A stretch of DNA of 64,000 nucleotides, taken from Pseudooceanicola sediminis. Lineage in GTDB: Bacteria; Pseudomonadota; Alphaproteobacteria; Rhodobacterales; Rhodobacteraceae. The DNA is taken from NCBI RefSeq assembly GCF_003575965.1, contig NZ_QWJJ01000003.1, positions 124,001 to 188,000 of the forward strand. The letters are read 5' to 3'. The position numbers and the translations under genes are program-made. Positions 44,167 to 54,627 of the stretch are shown here, piece after piece. The notes beneath the pieces are model-generated. The model searched no databases. It saw nothing but the letters and a program-made list of their open reading frames with translations, and was not told the origin of the DNA. The number at the start of each line of letters is the position of its first letter. Within the stretch, counting starts at the first letter, position 1.

Positions 44167-44982
44167 ATGTCTTTGGAAACTGTGGCCGCAAAGGGACTCG
44201 TCCTGCTGGGATGCGGCAAGATGGGCGGCGCGATGCTCGCCGGATGGCTCAACGGCGGGCTGCCGCCCAGCTCGGTCTGGGTCCTGGATCCCAAGCCGTC
44301 CGACTGGCTCAAGGGGACGGGTGTGCACCTGAACGCGGGCCTGCCGGACGAACCCGCCATCGCCATCGTCGCGGTCAAGCCGCAGATGATGGGCGAGGCA
44401 CTGCCCGGCCTGCGCGCCCTCGGCAACGGCAAAACGGTCTTTCTCTCCATTGCTGCGGGTACCCCGATCTCGGCGTTCGAGACGGCGTTCGGCAGCGACA
44501 GCCCGATCATTCGCGGCATGCCCAATACCCCCGCCGCCGTGGGGCGCGGCATCACCGCCATCGTCGGCAACACCCATGTGGGCGAGGCGGGCATGGCCAT
44601 GGCCGAGGCGCTCCTCGCCGCCGTCGGTCAGGTGGTGCGGATCCGCACCGAAGACCAGATGGATGCCGTCACCGGCGTCTCCGGCTCCGGTCCCGCCTAT
44701 GTCTTTCACCTGATCGAAACCCTTGCCGCCGCCGGCGTGGCCCAGGGCCTGCCCGACGACCTCGCCATGCAGCTGGCCAAGGCAACGGTGGCCGGCGCGG
44801 GCGCCCTGGCCGAGGGCACCGAGGAAACTCCGACCCAACTGCGCATCAACGTCACCAGCCCCAATGGCACCACGCAGGCCGCCCTCGACGTGCTGATGGA
44901 CGAAGAGCGCGGCTTTCCCGCGCTGCTGCCCCGCGCGGTCGCGGCGGCCACGAAACGATCCAGGGAGCTTGCCAATGGCTGA
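44167..44982 (+). CDS. proC: Pyrroline-5-carboxylate reductase
   Basis: A 271-residue enzyme for the last step of proline synthesis (NAD(P)H-dependent). The Rossmann motif LLGCGKMGGAMLAGW is near residue 12, VKPQMM near 70, RGMPNTPAAVG near 117 and the C-terminal signature TEDQMDAVTGVSGSGPAYVF. Length is normal. The start overlaps nothing, but the next gene starts 8 bp before its stop. Confidence 0.96.
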   Translation: MSLETVAAKGLVLLGCGKMGGAMLAGWLNGGLPPSSVWVLDPKPSDWLKGTGVHLNAGLPDEPAIAIVAVKPQMMGEALPGLRALGNGKTVFLSIAAGTPISAFETAFGSDSPIIRGMPNTPAAVGRGITAIVGNTHVGEAGMAMAEALLAAVGQVVRIRTEDQMDAVTGVSGSGPAYVFHLIETLAAAGVAQGLPDDLAMQLAKATVAGAGALAEGTEETPTQLRINVTSPNGTTQAALDVLMDEERGFPALLPRAVAAATKRSRELANG

Positions 44983-45316
44983 CGAAATCACCTTTGACGA
45001 TTTTCTCAAGGTCGATATCCGCGCCGGTCGCGTGATCCGCGCCGAACCCTTCCCCGAGGCACGCAAGCCCGCCATCAAGCTCTGGATCGATTTCGGTCCC
45101 GAGATCGGCGAAAAGAAGACCTCGGCCCAGATCACGGCGCATTACACGCCTGACTCGATGGTGGGGCGCCTGGTCATGGCCGTGGTCAACTTTCCGCCCC
45201 GCCAGATCGGCCCCTTCATGTCCGAAGTGTTGACCCTGGGTGTCGCGGATGCCGACGGCGGCATTGTCCTGTTGTCCCCCGACCACCCGGTCGCCCCGGG
45301 GGAGCGGATGCAGTGA
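44975..45316 (+). CDS. csaA: CsaA-type tRNA-binding protein
   Basis: A 113-residue OB-fold tRNA-binding protein of the CsaA family. VDIRAGRVIRAEPFPEARKP and KKTSAQITAHYTPDSMVGR match its two signature segments, and NFPPRQIGPFMSEVLTLG the third. CsaA has been linked to protein secretion/chaperone activity in Bacillus and binds tRNA. The ATG at 44975 follows CAGGGAG, and the stop overlaps the dehydrogenase start by 4 bp. Confidence 0.92.
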   Translation: MADEITFDDFLKVDIRAGRVIRAEPFPEARKPAIKLWIDFGPEIGEKKTSAQITAHYTPDSMVGRLVMAVVNFPPRQIGPFMSEVLTLGVADADGGIVLLSPDHPVAPGERMQ

Positions 45317-46269
45317 AACGGATCCTGCTCTCCCGCCCGATGCCGCCCGGAACCATCGCCGCCGCCGAAGCGCTGTTCGAGGTCGAGGTGCGCCACAGCA
45401 CCCGCCCGATGACCCCGGCGGAACTGCGCTCCGGCTTTGCCGTGTTCGACGCGATGATGGTGACGCTCGGCGACAGGGTCAGCGCCGACATCCTCCAGGA
45501 TTTCGGGCGCCCGCGCTGCAAGATGCTGTCCAATTTCGGCGTCGGGTACAACCATATCGATGTCGAGGCCTGCCGCTCCCACGGCGTCACGGTTTCCAAC
45601 ACGCCCGGCGCGGTCACCGATGCGACGGCGGACATCGCGATGACCCTGATCCTGATGGCCTGCCGCCGCGCGGGCGAGGCCGAACGCCTCGTGCGCTCGG
45701 GCAAATGGGACGGCTGGCATCCGACGCAACTGCTCGGGTTGCACGTGACGGGGCTGAAGCTTGGCGTGATCGGCATGGGCCGGATCGGCCAGGCGGTGGC
45801 CCGGCGCTGCCATTTCGGCTTCGGAATGGAGGTCGGCTATTTCTCCCGGTCGCAAAAGGACCTCGCCTTCCCGGCAGCGCGCAAGGACACCCTCGAAGAC
45901 CTGGCAGGGTGGGCGGATGTGCTGGTCGTCGCGACGCCGGCCAGCCCCGAAACGCGCCACCTGGTGAACGAGCAGGTCTTCGGCGCCATGAAGCCCCACG
46001 CCGTCTTCGTCAATATCGCCCGCGGCGACATCGTCGACGAAGCCGCCCTGATCGCCGCCCTCCAGTCACGCCAGATCGGCGCGGCGGGCCTGGATGTCTA
46101 CGAAGACGAACCAAAGGTCCCCGCCGCCCTGCTGAAACTGGAAAACGCGGTGCTGCTGCCGCACCTGGGCACGGCCGCAATGAACATCCGCGAGAACATG
46201 GGCGCAATGGCGGTCGAGAACCTGCGCGCCTTCTTCGCCGGGGAAGAGGTGCCCAACCAGGTCAACTGA
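45313..46269 (+). CDS. D-isomer-specific 2-hydroxyacid dehydrogenase (glyoxylate/hydroxypyruvate reductase-like)
   Basis: A 318-residue NAD(P)-dependent dehydrogenase. The nucleotide-binding motif is GVIGMGRIGQAVA near residue 153. The catalytic Arg lies in NIARGDIVDE, the Glu in YEDEP and the His in LPHLGTA. The order and length fit GyaR/GhrB-type glyoxylate reductases. It is the last gene of the proC cluster. Confidence 0.9.
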   Translation: MKRILLSRPMPPGTIAAAEALFEVEVRHSTRPMTPAELRSGFAVFDAMMVTLGDRVSADILQDFGRPRCKMLSNFGVGYNHIDVEACRSHGVTVSNTPGAVTDATADIAMTLILMACRRAGEAERLVRSGKWDGWHPTQLLGLHVTGLKLGVIGMGRIGQAVARRCHFGFGMEVGYFSRSQKDLAFPAARKDTLEDLAGWADVLVVATPASPETRHLVNEQVFGAMKPHAVFVNIARGDIVDEAALIAALQSRQIGAAGLDVYEDEPKVPAALLKLENAVLLPHLGTAAMNIRENMGAMAVENLRAFFAGEEVPNQVN

Positions 46270-46411
46270 GCGGCGCGGGCCGGGGGGGCTGGCGGGCCGG
46301 GGGGCTGAGCAGACGCCTCGGCGCCCCGGACCAAGGGCCGCCGCGACCATGTTCCGCCCCGCTCCCTGTCATCTGGCCGGAAATACCCCCGCCGGAGGCC
46401 TCCCCAGTGGT

Positions 46412-47002
46412 TCACCTGACCGGGAGGTCGCCCATTTCCGCGCGCCAGTGACGCCGGCAAAGCGACACATAGGTTTCATTGCCACCGATCATCACCTGGG
46501 CACCCTCGTGCAGGGCCAGGCCGTCCGGCCCGCGGCGCACGACCATCGTGGCCTTGCGCCCGCAGTGGCAGATCGTGCGCACTTCGCGCATTTCGTCGGC
46601 CAGCGCCAGCAGGGCGGCAGAGCCATCGAAAAGCTCGCCCCGGAAATCGACGCGCAAGCCATAGCACATCACCGGAATGTTCAGGTCATCGACGGCGCGG
46701 GCCAGTTGCCAGACCTGGGCCTTGGTCAAAAACTGCGCCTCGTCGATAAAGGCACAGGCAAAGGGCCCCCGTGCCAGGCGGTCGGTCAGCTTCGCGAACA
46801 GGTCGTCATCGTCGCAAAAGGTATCCGCCGCCTCGCCGATCCCGATGCGGCTGGCGATGCGACCCTCTCCGGCCCGGTTGTCGAATTGCGCTGTCAGCAG
46901 ATAGGTCTGCATGCCGCGTTCGCGATAGTTGTGCGCGGCCTGAAGCAGAACGGTCGATTTGCCCGCGTTCATCGTCGAGTAGTGAAAATAGAGCTTGGCC
47001 AT
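46412..47002 (-). CDS. tdk: Thymidine kinase
   Basis: A 196-residue type II thymidine kinase. The P-loop is MNAGKST near residue 11, FIDEAQFL is the Walker B/catalytic Glu segment near 89, and CHC with CRRH supplies the zinc-binding lasso. It salvages thymidine to dTMP. Length is typical of bacterial Tdk. It is convergent with the dehydrogenase across 142 bp. Confidence 0.95.
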   Translation of the reverse strand: MAKLYFHYSTMNAGKSTVLLQAAHNYRERGMQTYLLTAQFDNRAGEGRIASRIGIGEAADTFCDDDDLFAKLTDRLARGPFACAFIDEAQFLTKAQVWQLARAVDDLNIPVMCYGLRVDFRGELFDGSAALLALADEMREVRTICHCGRKATMVVRRGPDGLALHEGAQVMIGGNETYVSLCRRHWRAEMGDLPVR

Positions 47003-47033
47003 GCGCGGGGTGCCCGGACGTCTTTCGCAGGCG

Positions 47034-47123
47034 TCAGATCAGCGGCACCAGCGGGACATCGCAGCCCGCCAGAACCATCAGCGCGGCAAGCGCCGCAAGG
47101 CGCAGGCAATCGAATTTCGGCAT
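47034..47123 (-). CDS. Tiny lipoprotein (29 residues)
   Basis: A 29-codon frame reading MPKFDCLRLAALAALMVLAG then CDVPLVPLI. Basic residues, a hydrophobic core and the lipobox LAGC (Cys at 21) predict a lipoprotein with a mature part of only nine residues. GGGAGAG sits 7 nt before the ATG, which is strong support. It starts 25 bp after the carB stop and ends 31 bp before tdk, in the same direction as both. No function is known; small lipoproteins of the entericidin type are similar in size. Confidence 0.6.
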   Translation of the reverse strand: MPKFDCLRLAALAALMVLAGCDVPLVPLI

Positions 47124-47148
47124 CGGTATCTCTCCCGTTGGTTGCGTG

Positions 47149-50100
47149 TCAGTCCTGAAGCGCCGTCACCGTGATGTCACCCTCGATCCGCGATTTCATC
47201 GCCTGGGCCGCCGCCCGTGCACCAGCCGCCGTGGTAAAATACGGGATCTTGTCGTACAGCGCGACCGAACGGATTTCACGGCTGTCGTTGACCGATTGTG
47301 CGCCTTCCGTGGTGTTCAGCACCAGTGCGATTTCGCCATCCTTCAACTGGTCGACGATATTCGGGCGACCCTCGTAGACCTTGTTGACCAACGTGCAGTC
47401 CAGGCCAGCCTCGTTCAGCCAGGTCGCCGTGCCGCGGGTGGCGACGATGGCAAAGCCGAGATCCAGCAGGATACGCGCGGCCTCCTGCATCGTCGGCGTC
47501 TTGTCGGCATCGCGGATCGACAGGAACACCTTGCCCGCCGTCGGCAGATCGGTCCCCGCCCCCAGCTGAGCCTTCAGAAAGGCACGGGCAAAGGAGGTCT
47601 GATCGAACCCCATCACCTCGCCGGTTGAACGCATTTCCGGCCCCAGCAGGGTGTCGACACCGGGGAAGCGGGCAAAGGGCAGCACCGCCTCTTTCACGGC
47701 GAAACCCTCGATCTGCGGGTCGACCAGGTCGAAGGTGTTCAGCTTTTCGCCCGCCATGATGCGCGCGGCGATGCTGGCGATCGGCGATTTCACCGCCTTG
47801 GCGACAAAGGGCACCGTGCGGCTGGCGCGCGGGTTGACCTCGATCAGAAAGATCTCCTGTTCGCCCGCTTCGTTCGCCTTGACCGCGAATTGCACGTTCA
47901 TCAGACCCACTACGCCCAGTTCCAGCGCCAGCGCGCGGCTCTGTTCCTTCAGCTGGTCGATGATGGCCTGGCTCAGCGAATGCGGCGGCAGCGAACAGGC
48001 GCTGTCACCCGAGTGGACGCCGGCTTCCTCGATATGTTCCATGATGCCCGCGACATGCACATCGGTGCCGTCGCACAGCGCATCGACATCGACCTCGACC
48101 GCGCCGGACAGATAGCTGTCCAGCAGCACCGGGCTGTCGCCTGAAACCACGACCGCGTCGCGGATATAGCGTTTCAGCCCCTCCATCTCGCGCACGATTT
48201 CCATCGCGCGACCGCCCAAGACGTAAGACGGGCGGATGACCAGCGGAAACCCGATCTCTTTGGCAATTTCAAAGGCTTCCTCGTCCGAATGGGCGATGCC
48301 GTTGTTCGGCTGCTTCAGGCCAAGGCGGTTCACCAGGTCCTGGAACCGCTCGCGGTCCTCGGCCAGGTCGATGGCATCGGGCGTGGTGCCCAGGATCGGG
48401 ATACCGGCCTCCTGCAGGTCATTGGCCAGTTTCAGCGGCGTCTGGCCGCCGAACTGCACGATGACGCCGTGCAGCGTGCCCCTGTCCTGCTCGACGCGCA
48501 GGATCTCCATCACGTGCTCGAACGTCAGCGGTTCAAAGTAGAGCCTGTCCGAGGTGTCGTAGTCGGTCGACACGGTCTCGGGGTTGCAGTTGATCATGAT
48601 GGTCTCGTAGCCCGCGTCGGTCAGCGCATAGCACGCGTGACAGCAGCAGTAATCGAACTCGATCCCCTGGCCGATCCGGTTCGGTCCCCCGCCGAGGATC
48701 ACGACCTTTTTCTTGTCGCTGGGGCGGGCCTCGCACTCGACTTCGCCCATCATCGGGGCTTCGTAGGTGGAATACATGTAGGGCGTCTGCGCCTCGAATT
48801 CGGCGGCGCAGGTATCGATCCGCTTGAACACGGCCGACACGCCGAGGTTCTGGCGCGCCCGGCGCACCTGCGCCTCGTCGCGCGCCGACAGGGTGGCAAG
48901 GCGCGCGTCGGAAAAGCCCATCATCTTGACATGGCGCAACCCGTCCTCGGTCACCGGCAGGCCGTTGACGCGGATCTCGGCTTCGGTCTGGACGATCTCG
49001 CGGATGCGGGCCAGGAACCAGGGATCGAACGCGGTCGCGGCGTGGATATCGACATCGGACATGCCGTGGCGCATCGCCTGCGCGATCACGCGGATACGAT
49101 CCGGGGTCTGTTCGGTCAGCGCCTTGGTCACGGCGGCCGCATCGGGCGCGCCCTCGATCTCGATCTCGTCCAGGCCGGTCAGGCCCGTCTCCATGCTGGT
49201 CAGCGCCTTTTGCAGCGATTCATGGAAGGTCCGGCCAATCGCCATGACCTCGCCGACGGATTTCATCGCCGTCGTCAGATGTGGTTTCGAACCGGCGAAC
49301 TTTTCAAAGGCAAAGCGCGGGATCTTGGTGACGACATAGTCGATGGTCGGCTCGAAACTGGCCGGGGTCACCTTGGTGATGTCGTTGTCCAGCTCGTCCA
49401 GCGTATAGCCGACCGCCAGCTTGGCCGCGATCTTGGCAATCGGGAAACCCGTCGCCTTTGACGCCAGCGCGGACGACCGCGACACGCGCGGGTTCATTTC
49501 GATCACGACCATGCGGCCATCGGCGGGGTTCACCGCCCATTGCACGTTCGACCCGCCGGTCTCGACGCCGATCTCGCGCAGCACGGCAATGCTCGCGGCG
49601 CGCATCGCCTGGTATTCCTTGTCGGTCAGCGTCAGGGCGGGGGCCACCGTGATCGAATCGCCGGTGTGCACACCCATCGGGTCCACGTTCTCGATGGCGC
49701 AGACGATGATGGCGTTGTCGGCCTTGTCGCGCACGACCTCCATCTCGAATTCTTTCCAACCCAGCAGGCTCTCGTCGACCAGGATCTGCGCCATGGGCGA
49801 GGCTTCCATGCCCGAGCGGCAGTAATATTCGTAGTCGTCGCGGTTGTAGGCCACACCGCCGCCGGTGCCGCCAAGGGTAAAGGCGGGGCGGATGATCGCG
49901 GGCAGACCGATGTCTTCCAGCGCGTCCATCGCCACCTTCAGACCCGCGGCGATGTCATACTTGCCGTTGTCCTTCTTCGGCGCCGTCACGATGGTCGCCT
50001 TGGGGTTTTCCAGCCCGATCCGGTCCATCGCCTCGCGGAACAGCTTGCGATCCTCGGCCATCTCGATGGCCTGCCGGTTCGCCCCGATCAGCTCGACGCC

Positions 50101-50433
50101 GAATTTCTCCAGCACGCCCATGTCATCCAGCGCGAGCGAGGTGTTCAGCCCGGTCTGACCGCCCATCGTCGGCAACAGCGCGTCGGGGCGTTCCTTCTCG
50201 ATGATCTTGGCGACGACCTCGGGGGTGATCGGCTCGATATAGGTGGCGTCCGCCAGGCCGGGGTCGGTCATGATCGTCGCGGGGTTGGAGTTGACCAGGA
50301 TCACCCGGTAGCCCTCTTCGCGCAGCGCCTTGCAGGCCTGTGCGCCGGAATAGTCGAATTCGCAGGCCTGTCCGATGATGATGGGCCCGGCCCCGATGAT
50401 CATGATGGATTTGATATCGGTTCTTTTCGGCAT
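47149..50433 (-). CDS. carB: Carbamoyl-phosphate synthase large subunit
   Basis: A 1094-residue enzyme making carbamoyl phosphate for arginine and pyrimidines. Both synthetase halves are complete: [20 protein letters not shown] near residue 12 and [20 protein letters not shown] near 585, each followed by an ATP-grasp domain ([15 protein letters not shown] and [16 protein letters not shown]). The C-terminal ~140 residues form the MGS-like allosteric domain (FLSIRDADK). Length is slightly above the E. coli protein (1073). carA is not adjacent. Confidence 0.97.
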   Translation of the reverse strand: MPKRTDIKSIMIIGAGPIIIGQACEFDYSGAQACKALREEGYRVILVNSNPATIMTDPGLADATYIEPITPEVVAKIIEKERPDALLPTMGGQTGLNTSLALDDMGVLEKFGVELIGANRQAIEMAEDRKLFREAMDRIGLENPKATIVTAPKKDNGKYDIAAGLKVAMDALEDIGLPAIIRPAFTLGGTGGGVAYNRDDYEYYCRSGMEASPMAQILVDESLLGWKEFEMEVVRDKADNAIIVCAIENVDPMGVHTGDSITVAPALTLTDKEYQAMRAASIAVLREIGVETGGSNVQWAVNPADGRMVVIEMNPRVSRSSALASKATGFPIAKIAAKLAVGYTLDELDNDITKVTPASFEPTIDYVVTKIPRFAFEKFAGSKPHLTTAMKSVGEVMAIGRTFHESLQKALTSMETGLTGLDEIEIEGAPDAAAVTKALTEQTPDRIRVIAQAMRHGMSDVDIHAATAFDPWFLARIREIVQTEAEIRVNGLPVTEDGLRHVKMMGFSDARLATLSARDEAQVRRARQNLGVSAVFKRIDTCAAEFEAQTPYMYSTYEAPMMGEVECEARPSDKKKVVILGGGPNRIGQGIEFDYCCCHACYALTDAGYETIMINCNPETVSTDYDTSDRLYFEPLTFEHVMEILRVEQDRGTLHGVIVQFGGQTPLKLANDLQEAGIPILGTTPDAIDLAEDRERFQDLVNRLGLKQPNNGIAHSDEEAFEIAKEIGFPLVIRPSYVLGGRAMEIVREMEGLKRYIRDAVVVSGDSPVLLDSYLSGAVEVDVDALCDGTDVHVAGIMEHIEEAGVHSGDSACSLPPHSLSQAIIDQLKEQSRALALELGVVGLMNVQFAVKANEAGEQEIFLIEVNPRASRTVPFVAKAVKSPIASIAARIMAGEKLNTFDLVDPQIEGFAVKEAVLPFARFPGVDTLLGPEMRSTGEVMGFDQTSFARAFLKAQLGAGTDLPTAGKVFLSIRDADKTPTMQEAARILLDLGFAIVATRGTATWLNEAGLDCTLVNKVYEGRPNIVDQLKDGEIALVLNTTEGAQSVNDSREIRSVALYDKIPYFTTAAGARAAAQAMKSRIEGDITVTALQD

Positions 50434-50782
50434 GGCAGGACCCCTCGGCGAAGCGACGCGCTCGGGATGATGTCACCCCAAGCAAATTGTCGTGCGTTAT
50501 AGCCATGACAGGCGGGGGTTCAACCCCCTAGGCGATCCCGCTGAGGTGCCGCCGTTCTACCGTGTCTGGCCGCGCCATCTATGCACCCTCCGGGGGCCAT
50601 ATGCCACAGCCGAACGGCCCCGCCGATGCGGGCTGCGTCAAATCGGGTCATCGGGCGGTTCCCCGTCGCGGCGGCTGCCCCGGCGGGGCGCAACCCCACG
50701 GTAAACCGCAGGGGCGGGGAACGTCGCGTGCCGCGCGTGCCATCCCGCACCGCGCCGCGTCACCAGCGGCGGTGACCGGCGC
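50434..50782. other. Intergenic region between cfa and carB
   Basis: 349 bp; it contains the likely carB promoter. I see nothing else except GC-rich sequence. A terminator for cfa is not obvious, though the palindrome at 50514-50528 could serve. Confidence 0.4.
50496..50523 (-). promoter_or_regulatory. Probable sigma-70-type promoter of carB
   Basis: On the minus strand TTGAAC (50518-50523), a 16-bp spacer and TATAAC (50496-50501) lie about 65 bp before the carB ATG. The -35 sits inside the inverted repeat GGGGGTT-C-AACCCCC (50514-50528), which could be an operator. Confidence 0.45.
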
Positions 50783-52027
50783 TTACTGCGCCGCCGTTGC
50801 GTGTGCGCGATCCTGCGACATCGCGTCGGGGCGGTACAGGTAATCGCGCGTCAGCGGCACGGCCTCCTGGTCGCGGCTCAGCTGGAACTGGAACACCACC
50901 TGGCCGTTCAGGCGGAACGTCAGCTCGCTTGCCACCAGGTACAGCCGCCACATGCGCACGAAACGGTCGTCATAGATCTCGCGGGCGGCGTCGGCGTTTG
51001 CCATGAACCGGTCGTACCAATGCTTGAGCGTCTCGGCATAATGCAGCCGCCAGACCTCGACATCCGTGGCGACCAGGTCTTCCTTTTCGACCGCGGCCAT
51101 CGCCTCGGACATCGCCGGCACGTAGCCTCCGGGAAAGATGTACTTGGTGATAAAGCCGTTTGTCGTTCCCGGCGGTGTCGTACGACCGATGGTGTGGATC
51201 AGCGCGATCCCGTCCTCCTTCAGGAACTCCCGCACGTGGCGGAAATATTCGCGGTAATGCGGTGCGCCGACATGTTCGAACATCCCAACCGAGACGATGC
51301 GGTCGAACTGTTCGTTGACGTGCCGGTAATCCTGAAGCCGGAAGTCGATCTGAGCCTCAAGCCCGGCGTCCTTGGCACGCTGCACCGCGATCGCATGTTG
51401 TTCGCGCGACAACGTCACCCCGACCACCTGCGCCCCGTAATCACGCGCCAGCGTCAGCGCCATGCCTCCCCAGCCGCATCCGATGTCCAGCACCTTCATG
51501 CCCGGCTCGATCAGCAGCTTGTCGGCGATATGCGCCTTCTTGGCCGCCTGCGCTTCTTCCAGTGTCATCGCGGGGTCTGCGAAATACGCGCAGGAATACT
51601 GCCGGTCGGCATCCAGGAACAAATCGTACAGGCGGGCCGACAGGTCATAGTGATGTGCCACGTTGGCCTGCGCCTTGCCCACCGGGTTGAACTGCGCCAC
51701 CCGGCGCATCGCCTGCCGCGCCATCGTCACCGGGCGTTGCCACCACGCCGGGCCGGCTTTCGGCAGGTTGATCAGGCCCAGCGTCAGCAGCCCGTACAGG
51801 TCGTCGTCAACGATGGTCAGCCGCTCGTCCATGTAGGCTTCGCATACCGCCAGCTCCAGATCCATGATGATCTTGCGGGGCAGGTCGGGGTCGGAAATCA
51901 TGATTTCGACCTTCGGCCCACCCGGTGCCCCGCCAAAGGTGTGAACAGTGCCATCCGCATAGTTCACCGTCAGGCGACCCTGACGGATCGCCCTTTCCAG
52001 GAAGGTGTTCAATAAATTTTGCCACAT
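50783..52027 (-). CDS. cfa: Cyclopropane-fatty-acyl-phospholipid synthase family methyltransferase
   Basis: A 414-residue SAM-dependent enzyme. After an N-terminal lipid-binding part, VAHHYDLSARLYDLFLD and the SAM site LDIGCGWGGMALTLA near residue 190 are diagnostic, as are YSCAYF and MFEHVG. It methylenates unsaturated membrane phospholipids. The ATG at 52027 with GGGAGAG is preferred to an upstream in-frame start at 52129. Related family members make other methylated fatty acids. Confidence 0.88.
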   Translation of the reverse strand: MWQNLLNTFLERAIRQGRLTVNYADGTVHTFGGAPGGPKVEIMISDPDLPRKIIMDLELAVCEAYMDERLTIVDDDLYGLLTLGLINLPKAGPAWWQRPVTMARQAMRRVAQFNPVGKAQANVAHHYDLSARLYDLFLDADRQYSCAYFADPAMTLEEAQAAKKAHIADKLLIEPGMKVLDIGCGWGGMALTLARDYGAQVVGVTLSREQHAIAVQRAKDAGLEAQIDFRLQDYRHVNEQFDRIVSVGMFEHVGAPHYREYFRHVREFLKEDGIALIHTIGRTTPPGTTNGFITKYIFPGGYVPAMSEAMAAVEKEDLVATDVEVWRLHYAETLKHWYDRFMANADAAREIYDDRFVRMWRLYLVASELTFRLNGQVVFQFQLSRDQEAVPLTRDYLYRPDAMSQDRAHATAAQ

Positions 52028-52490
52028 GCCGTCTCTCCCAACCTTGGGGCAAGCTTTGCCAAGGTCGAGGCGAGCGGTGGCGACTTTCTCAGTCGGGGAC
52101 CGCTCACCCCAAGACCTTCGCTCTGTCACCAGAATGCAAATCTTCCGATTAGATGTAAATCACATGTATGCGTAGTTCACTGTGCCTGAGCGCACCTGAG
52201 GCCAGAATCTGTACGAATAAGGCCGAAATTACGGCACTATTACCGTAAACTGCCGCCATCTCGCCGCGGCCGCGCGCAACGGCGGCCGCACGGGACCTGA
52301 GGCGGGCATTCGGGCGCTTGGTGTCACCCGCCCGCGACGAGGCGTCAGACGGCGTAAAACAGGCCCGCAACCGCCGCCTCCCTTGACTTTTGCCGCCCTT
52401 CCATGTGATCCGGCGCAGGCCCTATCCGCCCGACGCCTGATCCGCAGGCCACGGCAGCAAAGCCCGAAAACCCGAAGGACGTACAAGATC
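52028..52490. other. Divergent promoter region of cfa and aspS
   Basis: 463 bp with no gene I can support. The AT-richer part at 52140-52175 (around AGATGTAAATCACATGTATG) probably holds the cfa promoter. I could not match a stress sigma-factor consensus with confidence. Confidence 0.35.
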
Positions 52491-54272
52491 ATGCATCAGT
52501 ATCGCAGCCACACCTGCGCCGGTCTGACAAAAGACCATGTCGGCGAACCCGTTCGCCTTTCCGGCTGGGTGCATCGGGTCCGAGATCACGGCGGCATCCT
52601 GTTCATCGACCTGCGCGATCACTACGGCATCACCCAGGTGCTCTGCGACCCAGACAGCCCGGCCTTTGCCGCCGTCGAAAAGGTCCGCTCGGAATGGTGC
52701 ATCCGTATCGACGGCGAGGTGAAGGCCCGCAGCCCCGAGCTGGTCAACCCAAAGCTGCCCACCGGCGAAATCGAGGTGTTCGTGCGTGACATCGAAATCC
52801 TCGGCGCGTCCAGGGAACTGCCGCTGATGGTCTTCGGTGATCAGGAATACCCCGAGGAAACGCGCCTGCGCTACCGGTACCTCGACCTGCGCCGCGACGA
52901 GATGCAGAAGAACATGATCCTGCGTTCGGATGTCGTGTCGTCGATCCGTCGCCGCATGTGGGACAAGGCGTTCCGCGAATTCCAGACGCCGATCATCACC
53001 GCCTCCTCGCCCGAAGGCGCGCGCGATTTCCTCGTGCCGTCGCGCCTGCACCCGGGCAAGTTCTACGCCCTGCCGCAGGCCCCCCAGCAGTTCAAGCAGC
53101 TGTTGATGGTTTCGGGCTTTGACAAGTATTTCCAGATCGCGCCCTGTTTCCGCGACGAAGATCCGCGCGCCGACCGCAGCCCGACCGATTTCTACCAGCT
53201 CGACATGGAAATGTCCTTCGTCACGCAGCAGGATATCTTTGACACGATCAGCCCCGTCATCGGCGGCATCTTCGAGGAATTCGGCAAGGGCAAGAAAGTC
53301 GACACCCCGTCCGAGTGGCCGCAGATCTCCTACAAGGACGCGGCGCTGAAATACGGCTCGGACAAGCCCGACCTGCGCAACCCGATCGAGATGCAGGTCG
53401 TGTCCGAGCATTTCGCCGGTTCCGGGTTCGCCATCTTCGCCAAGCTGCTGGAACAGGACGGCACCGAAATCCGCGCCATCCCCGCCCCGACGGGCGGTTC
53501 GCGCAAGTTCTGCGACCGCATGAACGCCTTCGCCCAGAAAGAGGGGCTGCCCGGCATGGGCTACATCTTCTGGCGCGATCAGGGCGAGGGTATGGAGGCC
53601 GCTGGCCCCCTTGCGAAAAACATCGGCCCCGAGCGGACCGAGGCGATCCGCCAACAGCTCGGACTTGGGGTCGGCGATGCGGCCTTCTTCCTTGGCGGCA
53701 AGCCGAAGTCGTTCGAAGCTGTCGCGGGCCGCGCCCGAAACGTCATTGGCGAAGAGCTCGGCCTGACCGACAAGGACCGCTTTGCCTTTGCCTGGATCGT
53801 CGATTTCCCGATCTACGAACGGGACGAGGAAACCGGCAAGCTCGACTTTGAACACAACCCCTTCTCCATGCCGCAGGGCGGGATGGACGCGCTGATGGGC
53901 GATCCGCTGGACGTGCGCGGTTACCAGTATGACCTGGCCTGCAACGGCTATGAACTGGTCAGTGGCGCGATCCGCAACCACAAGCCCGAGATCATGTTCA
54001 AGGCCTTCGAGATTGCCGGTTACGGCAAGGAAGAGGTCGAGAAACGCTTTGGCGGCATGGTCAACGCCTTCCAGTACGGCGCACCGCCGCACGGTGGCTG
54101 CGCGGCCGGGATCGACCGCATCGTTATGCTGCTGGCCGAAGAACAGAACATCCGCGAAGTCATCCTGTTCCCGATGAACCAGCGCGCCGAAGACCTGATG
54201 ATGAACGCCCCGTCCGAGCCGACCTCGGATCAGCTGATGGAGCTGCATCTGCGCGTCATTCCGCAGGAATGA
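52491..54272 (+). CDS. aspS: Aspartyl-tRNA synthetase
   Basis: A 593-residue class IIb synthetase. The N-terminal OB-fold anticodon domain ([20 protein letters not shown]) precedes the catalytic domain: motif 2 [10 protein letters not shown], the GAD insertion domain (about 290-420), and motif 3 [12 protein letters not shown] near the C terminus. Alphaproteobacterial AspRS is often the non-discriminating Asp/Asn type; I cannot decide that here. The ATG at 52491 begins [12 protein letters not shown], the usual start. A strong terminator follows. Confidence 0.96.
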   Translation: MHQYRSHTCAGLTKDHVGEPVRLSGWVHRVRDHGGILFIDLRDHYGITQVLCDPDSPAFAAVEKVRSEWCIRIDGEVKARSPELVNPKLPTGEIEVFVRDIEILGASRELPLMVFGDQEYPEETRLRYRYLDLRRDEMQKNMILRSDVVSSIRRRMWDKAFREFQTPIITASSPEGARDFLVPSRLHPGKFYALPQAPQQFKQLLMVSGFDKYFQIAPCFRDEDPRADRSPTDFYQLDMEMSFVTQQDIFDTISPVIGGIFEEFGKGKKVDTPSEWPQISYKDAALKYGSDKPDLRNPIEMQVVSEHFAGSGFAIFAKLLEQDGTEIRAIPAPTGGSRKFCDRMNAFAQKEGLPGMGYIFWRDQGEGMEAAGPLAKNIGPERTEAIRQQLGLGVGDAAFFLGGKPKSFEAVAGRARNVIGEELGLTDKDRFAFAWIVDFPIYERDEETGKLDFEHNPFSMPQGGMDALMGDPLDVRGYQYDLACNGYELVSGAIRNHKPEIMFKAFEIAGYGKEEVEKRFGGMVNAFQYGAPPHGGCAAGIDRIVMLLAEEQNIREVILFPMNQRAEDLMMNAPSEPTSDQLMELHLRVIPQE

Positions 54273-54310
54273 TCGCCAGGGCGGTCCACGGACCGTCGCA
54301 TGAAACGACA

Positions 54311-54338
54311 GAAAGGCCCGGTATCACCCGGGCCTTTC
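54311..54338 (+). terminator. Terminator after aspS
   Basis: GAAAGGCCCGG and CCGGGCCTTTC make an 11-bp stem with a 6-nt loop, 38 bp after the aspS stop. The T-run is short (TTTCC), and the symmetric stem could serve both strands. Confidence 0.75.
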
Positions 54339-54363
54339 CTGTTCCGGCCAGCTTGACCTGCTC

Positions 54364-54490
54364 CCCTCGGCCAGAGACCAGCGCTCCTCGGCCCTCGGCC
54401 CTCGGCCCTCGGCCCTCGGCCCTCGGCCCTCGGCCAGCGACCAGAGCCCCTCGGCCAGCGACCTGCGCCCCTCGGCCAGTGGCTCTCGAC
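54364..54490. repeat. Heptanucleotide tandem repeat (CTCGGCC)7 with degenerate 21-bp relatives
   Basis: CTCGGCC repeats seven times without error at 54387-54435. On both sides are 21-bp (3 x 7) units of the form CTCGGCCAGCGACCAGAGCCC, near 54366, 54429 and 54450, with a decayed one after 54471. The array fills the convergent gap between aspS and the chemoreceptor. Heptamer repeats shift all frames and are prone to slippage. Confidence 0.85.
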
Positions 54491-54627
54491 CGGCGACACT
54501 TGATCGCTCTCCGGACCGGTGGGCGGATGGTCCCGCCCTATACGCGTTCATCGCTCCCTCAGAGGCCACTTGGCACCTCAGCCGGGGCCGGGCAACGAAA
54601 CTGCCGCGCCAGGCACGCCGCGGTGCA

